A DNA stretch of 10,237 bases, taken from Planctomycetaceae bacterium TMED10 (GTDB lineage: Bacteria; Planctomycetota; Planctomycetia; Pirellulales; UBA7805). Below, in pieces: positions 6,576-10,237 of the stretch (the first letter of the stretch is position 1; the number at the start of each line of letters is the position of its first letter). The DNA lies in the NCBI GenBank assembly GCA_002168195.1, contig NHBP01000004.1, positions 1 to 10,237 on the forward strand, given 5' to 3'. Position numbers and translations under genes: made by a program. Under the pieces are notes generated by a model. That model saw nothing but the letters and a program-made list of their open reading frames with translations, did not search any database and was not told the origin of the DNA.

Positions 6576-6842
6576 ATGCCAAGTATAGATTTAAGACCTA
6601 GGAAGAATCGTAATCCTAGAGATAAAAGACCACCAAAGGAAATACCCTTTGATATTGGTCTAAGAAGATTCAAAAAAGCCTGTGATAACGCAGGTATCGT
6701 ACAAGAGGTACGCAAAAGAGAGTTCTATGAAAAACCTACAGCCAAAAGAAAAAGAAAAATGGCTGAAGCTGTTTCAAGAAGTCGTAAACAACAAAGAATG
6801 CTAGACGCATTTAGTAGGCCATCAAAGGCCAGGAGAAGATAA
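6576..6842 (+). CDS. rpsU: ribosomal protein bS21 homolog (phage-encoded)
   Basis: An 88-residue, very basic protein. Residues about 23-72 match bacterial 30S protein S21, especially [19 protein letters not shown] (24-42) and [14 protein letters not shown] (48-61), which closely parallel the E. coli protein. Compared with E. coli it has an N-terminal basic extension of roughly 12 residues and a different Arg-rich tail. S21 sits near the anti-Shine-Dalgarno end of 16S rRNA and takes part in initiation. Phage copies are known from marine phages and are thought to replace the host protein and favour viral messages. AAAGGAGG at 6565-6572 is a near-perfect ribosome-binding site, consistent with strong expression from the promoter just upstream. 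Its stop is one base before the uvsX start. Confidence 0.93.
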   Translation: MPSIDLRPRKNRNPRDKRPPKEIPFDIGLRRFKKACDNAGIVQEVRKREFYEKPTAKRKRKMAEAVSRSRKQQRMLDAFSRPSKARRR

Positions 6843-6843
6843 T

Positions 6844-7899
6844 ATGTCTATAATGGATAAATTAAAAAAGAATAGTAAGATTAAAGATACTTCTATTCTA
6901 TCTGATTCAGTATTATTTGCTGAAAAAGATATAACTGTCACTGATGTACCAATGGTAAACGTTGCGTTATCAGGTGATATTGATGGAGGATTAACTTCAG
7001 GACTTACAGTTCTTGCTGGCCCTTCAAAACATTTCAAAACTTCATTTGCTTTATTGATGGGTGCAGCCTATCTTAAACAACATGAAGATGCAGTAATGCT
7101 ATTTTATGATTCAGAGTTTGGTTCACCCCAATCTTATTTCGAATCATTTGGGATTGATACCGAAAGAGTATTACATACACCAGTCCAAAATGTCGAACAG
7201 CTAAAGTTCGATTTGGTAGGCCAACTTGAGAATATCGAAAGAGGAGATAAAGTAATTGTTGTTATTGATTCAATTGGAAACTTAGCCTCTAAGAAAGAGT
7301 TGGAAGATGCCCTCAACGAAAAGTCAGTTGCTGACATGTCGAGAGCTAAAGCATTAAAGGGATTATTCAGAATGATTACTCCTTATCTAACCATGAAGAA
7401 TGTTCCTTTACTTGCTGTTAATCATACCTATCAAGAAATTGGATTGTTTCCTAAAGCAGTTGTTTCAGGTGGTACAGGTATCTATTACTCATCAGACAAT
7501 ATATGGATTATTGGAAGACGTCAAGAGAAAAAAGGTACTGAAATACAAGGGTATCATTTTGTAATCAATGTAGAGAAATCAAGGTTTGTAAAAGAAAAAT
7601 CTAAAGTACCAATCTCAGTAACGTGGGAAGGCGGTATTGCTCAATATTCAGGATTACTTGATGTTGCAATGGCCGGTGGATATGTAGTTAAACCAAATGT
7701 TGGTTGGTATGCTCAAGTTGATATGAAAACAGGAGAAATACTAGAACCTAAAGTAAGAGAAAAAGATACTCTTAAGAAAAAGTTTTGGGAGCCAATCTTT
7801 GAAAATACAGACTTTAAAGAATTTGTCAAAACATATTATTCTATTGGACATAGACCAATGGTTGATATTGACCTTGATATAGAGTCAGAAGATGTATAA
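6844..7899 (+). CDS. uvsX: UvsX recombinase (RecA/Rad51-like)
   Basis: A 351-residue strand-exchange protein that polymerises on single-stranded DNA for recombination-dependent replication and repair. The Walker A motif is GPSKHFKTS (59-67), the variant typical of T4 UvsX, and the catalytic Glu is likely Glu91 in YDSEFG. Walker B is VIVVIDSIG (137-145). The DNA-binding loop region SGGTGIYYSSDNIWII (208-223) follows AVNHTYQEIG (191-200). It is somewhat shorter than T4 UvsX at the C-terminus. AGGAG at 6831-6835 lies 8 bases before the ATG. As in T4, a gene-40-position gene and gene 41 follow, so recombinase and helicase are made together. The last 8 bases overlap the next gene. Confidence 0.95.
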   Translation: MSIMDKLKKNSKIKDTSILSDSVLFAEKDITVTDVPMVNVALSGDIDGGLTSGLTVLAGPSKHFKTSFALLMGAAYLKQHEDAVMLFYDSEFGSPQSYFESFGIDTERVLHTPVQNVEQLKFDLVGQLENIERGDKVIVVIDSIGNLASKKELEDALNEKSVADMSRAKALKGLFRMITPYLTMKNVPLLAVNHTYQEIGLFPKAVVSGGTGIYYSSDNIWIIGRRQEKKGTEIQGYHFVINVEKSRFVKEKSKVPISVTWEGGIAQYSGLLDVAMAGGYVVKPNVGWYAQVDMKTGEILEPKVREKDTLKKKFWEPIFENTDFKEFVKTYYSIGHRPMVDIDLDIESEDV

Positions 7900-8254
7900 C
7901 GTAAATCAAAATGATTACTCAATTGTAGAGAATGAATCAAGCGCATTTCAAGGTGTCAAACTTAAGACAGGTACTTGGAAGAATGTTATAGTCATATATG
8001 GACAAGTTGGTGTCAAAGAAGATACTGCTTTAGATATGGCAACATTAAGCTTTAACTTTACAGTACAAGACCCAGCAGATTTTAGTGTAGACGAACTTGA
8101 GAAAGATGAATCATTTAAGAATTACTTAGGTTCAATACTACAATATATAATAACAGATTCTTTAGATTATGCTAAAGAAAATAATTTATCAACAATAGGA
8201 ATTGGAAATGGAGAATCAACTACCGACACACATACTAAATCATCTTCTTCATAA
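7892..8254 (+). CDS. gene 40-position protein (possible head vertex assembly chaperone)
   Basis: A 120-residue acidic protein with no membrane segment or catalytic motif. The central part (about residues 18-60) alternates strand-like segments such as GTWKNVIVIYGQVGV. A helical segment around 75-100 follows, with a Ser/Thr-rich C-terminal tail. In T4 the gene between uvsX and 41 is gene 40, whose product assists prohead vertex assembly; the size here is similar. I assign the name by position, not by sequence similarity I can verify. The ATG lies inside the end of uvsX with only a weak ribosome-binding site, so it is probably translated by coupling. Its 3' end overlaps the helicase gene by about 47 bases. 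Confidence 0.6.
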   Translation: MYNVNQNDYSIVENESSAFQGVKLKTGTWKNVIVIYGQVGVKEDTALDMATLSFNFTVQDPADFSVDELEKDESFKNYLGSILQYIITDSLDYAKENNLSTIGIGNGESTTDTHTKSSSS

Positions 8255-9593
8255 CGAAGAATTTTGTAGAAGAGTAGTTCCTTATTTAAAGAATGAGTAT
8301 TTTGAAGGTACACACAAGACTGTGTTTGACCTTATCGTCCAATTTGTAAGCAAACATAATAAATTACCAACATCAAAAATCTTAGAGCTTGAGTTAAAGA
8401 AAATACAAGCTCCTGAAGATATATTAAACAATGCTCAAAGATTAGTCACAGAAATTATCGATAAATCTGATATCGATACTGATTACCTAATTACCGAAGC
8501 AGAGAAATGGTGTAAAGAAAGAGCAGTTTATAATGCTATTATGGATTCAATAGGAATCATTGATGGCAAAGATAAAGAAAGAAGTGAAGGTGCTATACCT
8601 GAAATACTATCTGAAGCTCTTGGTGTTTCGTTTGATGAACAAATAGGTCACGATTATATTGATGATAGCGAACAAAGGTTTGATTTTTATAATCGTAAAG
8701 AAGATAGAATACCGTTTGACTTAGATTACTTTAATAAAATAACAAAAGGTGGTCTACCTAATAAGACACTTAACATTGCCTTAGCCGGAACAGGCGTAGG
8801 TAAGTCATTATTCATGTGTCATTGTGCAGCAGGAGTACTTAATCAAGGAAAGAATGTTTTGTACATAACAATGGAAATGGCTGAAGAAAGAATCGCTGAA
8901 AGAATTGATGCGAATCTTATGAACCTTCCAATTGAATCTCTTAACTCATTACCTAAAAATGTGTTTGATGATAAGATTGGAAAAATTGCAAAATCATCTG
9001 TAGGTAAACTTATAGTGAAAGAATATCCTACTGGTTCTGCGCACACTGGTCATTTCAGAGCTTTACTTAATGAGCTTAAACTCAAAAAGACATTTAAGCC
9101 TGATATGATATATATTGACTATTTAAATATTTGCGCCTCAAGTCGCATGCGTGGCATGGGTGGAAGTATAAATAGTTATACCTATATTAAAGCCATAGCC
9201 GAAGAACTTCGGGGATTGGCTGTGGAATTCAATGTTCCAATAGTATCGGCAACACAGACCACGAGGTCTGGTTTCAGTAATACTGATGTCGGTCTTGAGG
9301 ATACATCTGAATCGTTTGGTTTACCAGCAACGGCTGATTTAATGTTTGCTCTTATTTCAACAGAGGAACTAGAAGAATTAGGTCAATTGCTAGTAAAACA
9401 ATTGAAGAATAGATATAACGACCCAACCAAGTACAAGAGATTTGTAGTTGGTGTGGACCGTTCCCGCATGAAACTATATGATGTAGAGGAATCGGCTCAA
9501 TCAGACATTATGACAGAAATGGTGCCAGATAAGCCGATAAATAAGTTTGGTGAACGCGAAAGTAATGACTCGTTTGCTGACTTCAAACTATAG
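8208..9593 (+). CDS. 41: replicative DNA helicase, T4 gp41 homolog (DnaB family)
   Basis: A 461-residue hexameric helicase of the DnaB/gp41 type that unwinds DNA 5' to 3' at the fork and partners with the gp61 primase. The small N-terminal helical domain is followed by the RecA-like motor. Walker A is GTGVGKS (194-200), the H1a segment YITMEMAEERIAERID (219-234) supplies Glu223, and Walker B is MIYIDYLNI (300-308). SATQTTR (347-353) is H3, followed by the H4 segment ESFGLPATADLMF. KLIVKEYPTG and LLNELKLKK closely parallel T4 gp41 as I recall it. I chose ATG 8208 because TAGGA at 8196-8200 gives a 7-base spacing; a TTG at 8202 would add two residues. The start lies within the preceding gene. 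Confidence 0.95.
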   Translation: MENQLPTHILNHLLHNEEFCRRVVPYLKNEYFEGTHKTVFDLIVQFVSKHNKLPTSKILELELKKIQAPEDILNNAQRLVTEIIDKSDIDTDYLITEAEKWCKERAVYNAIMDSIGIIDGKDKERSEGAIPEILSEALGVSFDEQIGHDYIDDSEQRFDFYNRKEDRIPFDLDYFNKITKGGLPNKTLNIALAGTGVGKSLFMCHCAAGVLNQGKNVLYITMEMAEERIAERIDANLMNLPIESLNSLPKNVFDDKIGKIAKSSVGKLIVKEYPTGSAHTGHFRALLNELKLKKTFKPDMIYIDYLNICASSRMRGMGGSINSYTYIKAIAEELRGLAVEFNVPIVSATQTTRSGFSNTDVGLEDTSESFGLPATADLMFALISTEELEELGQLLVKQLKNRYNDPTKYKRFVVGVDRSRMKLYDVEESAQSDIMTEMVPDKPINKFGERESNDSFADFKL

Positions 9594-9605
9594 ACGGAGA
9601 ACTAT

Positions 9606-9788
9606 ATGAACATGTTAAATACAGCAAAAGCATGGTTAATGGCAAGATGGGCAGAACGTACATCTTGGGACGGCGGACTTATTGTCGGCTTATCATTATC
9701 ATACCTATTACTAGGTGGCTTAGTTGACTTAGTAGCTTGGGTAGCCCTTGCTTACGGTGTATACACTTTTATAGCAAAAGAAGTATAA
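9606..9788 (+). CDS. small membrane protein
   Basis: A 60-residue protein with an amphipathic, Trp/Arg-containing N-terminus (about residues 1-20, two Trp and two Arg), then SWDGG and a long hydrophobic stretch from about 23 to 57. The stretch could form two short helices separated near Gly37-Asp41. Similar tiny 'WDGG' membrane proteins occur in marine T4-like phages, to my recollection, without known function. CGGAGAA at 9595-9601 serves as the ribosome-binding site. It follows the helicase by 12 bases and is the last gene before a terminator, so it is likely co-transcribed with gene 41. Confidence 0.75.
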   Translation: MNMLNTAKAWLMARWAERTSWDGGLIVGLSLSYLLLGGLVDLVAWVALAYGVYTFIAKEV

Positions 9789-9813
9789 CACTCCTTTAGT
9801 AATGATTATCATG

Positions 9814-9841
9814 GGGGAGCCATCACAGCTCCCCACCTTTT
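9814..9841 (+). terminator. rho-independent terminator
   Basis: GGGGAGC at 9814-9820 pairs perfectly with GCTCCCC at 9828-9834 around a 7-base loop, followed by ACC and four T. It is one of the few GC-rich hairpins in an AT-rich window and lies 26 bases after a stop codon, just before a new promoter. The short T tract, offset by three bases, may reduce efficiency. Confidence 0.8.
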
Positions 9842-9865
9842 CTCTCACATCAACACTTTCTCACA

Positions 9866-9892
9866 ATTATTTTCAAAAAAAGTGAAAATAAT
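9866..9892. repeat. perfect 10-bp inverted repeat upstream of promoter P3
   Basis: ATTATTTTCA (9866-9875) and TGAAAATAAT (9883-9892) are exact reverse complements with a 7-base A-rich spacer. The right arm is the conserved upstream element of the promoter, ending two bases before TTTACA. It may be a dimeric regulator's operator or an AT-rich activating element. Confidence 0.65.
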
Positions 9893-9923
9893 CGTTTACA
9901 TTTGCGTAAAAGTATGGTATAAT
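9883..9923 (+). promoter_or_regulatory. sigma70-like early promoter P3
   Basis: TTTACA at 9895-9900 and TATAAT at 9918-9923 have a 17-base spacer ending in TATGG. From CGTTTACATTTG to GGTATAATATATCTA it is nearly identical to P1. It starts a new unit after the terminator, with a leader of about 28 bases containing AAGGAG at 9947-9952. Confidence 0.85.
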
Positions 9924-9958
9924 ATATCTATATTTAAAAATAAGATAAGGAGTTAAAT

Positions 9959-10180
9959 ATGACATCATTACAAAAAATACAAAAAGAAGTCCAAGCTATG
10001 GGCACAGGTTCAATTCTTAGAGAATTGGAAGGTGGTATGAGACCAGGACTTTGCGAATCATTCGATATGAGAGTGGCTTTCACTGATAGAAATAAAGTGA
10101 TTGACCAACTAGTAGAGAAAAGAAGTCAAGAACTTCATATGAAAACTGTACTAGAACTAAAAACTGGAGCAAGAGTATGA
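9959..10180 (+). CDS. hypothetical protein, 73 residues, under a strong early promoter
   Basis: A small soluble, mixed-charge protein with no motif I recognise. The N-terminal part (about residues 1-12) and residues 43-70 look helical, and a Gly-rich turn (LEGGMRPGLCESF, 23-35) lies between them. AAGGAG at 9947-9952 lies 6 bases before the ATG, and a full promoter lies just upstream, so it should be strongly expressed early in infection. That profile is common for host-takeover proteins, but this is inference from context only. Its stop overlaps the next start codon (ATGA), so it heads a new operon. Confidence 0.75.
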   Translation: MTSLQKIQKEVQAMGTGSILRELEGGMRPGLCESFDMRVAFTDRNKVIDQLVEKRSQELHMKTVLELKTGARV

Positions 10181-10237
10181 TATTATCAATGACACATATT
10201 GCTACAAATATACCTGTAGACATCGAATTAGATTTAG
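10177..10237 (+). CDS. start of an unidentified gene (partial, runs off right edge)
   Basis: ATG 10177 overlaps the preceding stop codon, and GGAG at 10166-10169 gives a 7-base spacing. The 20 visible residues (MILSMTHIATNIPVDIELDL) are open to the window edge. Nothing about function can be said. Confidence 0.55.
   Translation, partial: MILSMTHIATNIPVDIELDL

Noticed and set aside
8018..8032. TGCTTTA-like strings (also near 2083 and 2768) resembling T4 middle-promoter MotA boxes
   Set aside because: They lie inside coding regions as common Ala-Leu codons, without a -10 box at the required spacing.
1..10237. CRISPR arrays, tRNA genes, insertion sequences or integrase attachment sites
   Set aside because: I saw no regularly spaced repeats, cloverleaf-like stretches or transposase motifs; the coding is nearly continuous.

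Overview
This window most likely comes from an AT-rich, T4-like myovirus, probably of a marine bacterium. The main evidence is a T4-type replication block in the T4 order: a dCMP hydroxymethylase (gene 42) upstream, then uvsX, a gene in the position of gene 40, and the gene 41 helicase. All genes are on the + strand, tightly packed, with stop/start overlaps. A phage-borne ribosomal protein bS21 homolog and small membrane proteins resemble what is known from marine T4-like phages. The host cannot be fixed from this sequence.

Region 1 (1-1530) handles nucleotides. It holds the tail of a small protein that may belong to the Nmad1/DUF1599 family, a close relative of T4 gp42 that keeps the catalytic Cys and the cytosine-selecting Asp, a zinc dCMP deaminase, and a small three-helix membrane protein. 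The phage should therefore make 5-hydroxymethyl-dCMP and put hmC into its DNA.

Region 2 (1593-6545) is the most interesting part. In T4 the interval between gene 42 and uvsX holds the beta-glucosyltransferase that glucosylates hmC. Here it holds five other genes: a myo-inositol-phosphate-synthase-like protein with several usual active-site lysines replaced, a short HAD phosphatase, a protein resembling the alpha-glutamyl/putrescinyl-thymine pyrophosphorylase clade of DNA hypermodification proteins, an SGNH-hydrolase-like protein, and a complete but divergent cytosine-C5 methyltransferase homolog. I see no glucosyltransferase. My inference is that this is an alternative hmC hypermodification pathway: a sugar- or cyclitol-phosphate is made and dephosphorylated, and the group is attached to or remodelled on hmC in DNA.

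Region 3 (6506-9593) runs from a sigma70-like promoter through bS21, UvsX recombinase, a gp40-position protein and the gp41 DnaB-type helicase. Region 4 (9606-10237) has a small membrane protein, a rho-independent terminator, a strong promoter with a perfect inverted repeat just upstream, an unrecognised 73-residue protein and the start of another gene.

Three promoters (near 4345, 6518 and 9895) share one extended design: TGAA-A-rich-GTTTACA, a 17-base spacer ending in TATGG, then TATAAT. This resembles T4 early promoters used by unmodified host RNA polymerase. They divide the region into transcription units: SGNH plus methyltransferase, bS21-uvsX-40-41, and the terminal unknown genes. Family assignments come from motif reading and remembered family sequences; no search was run.
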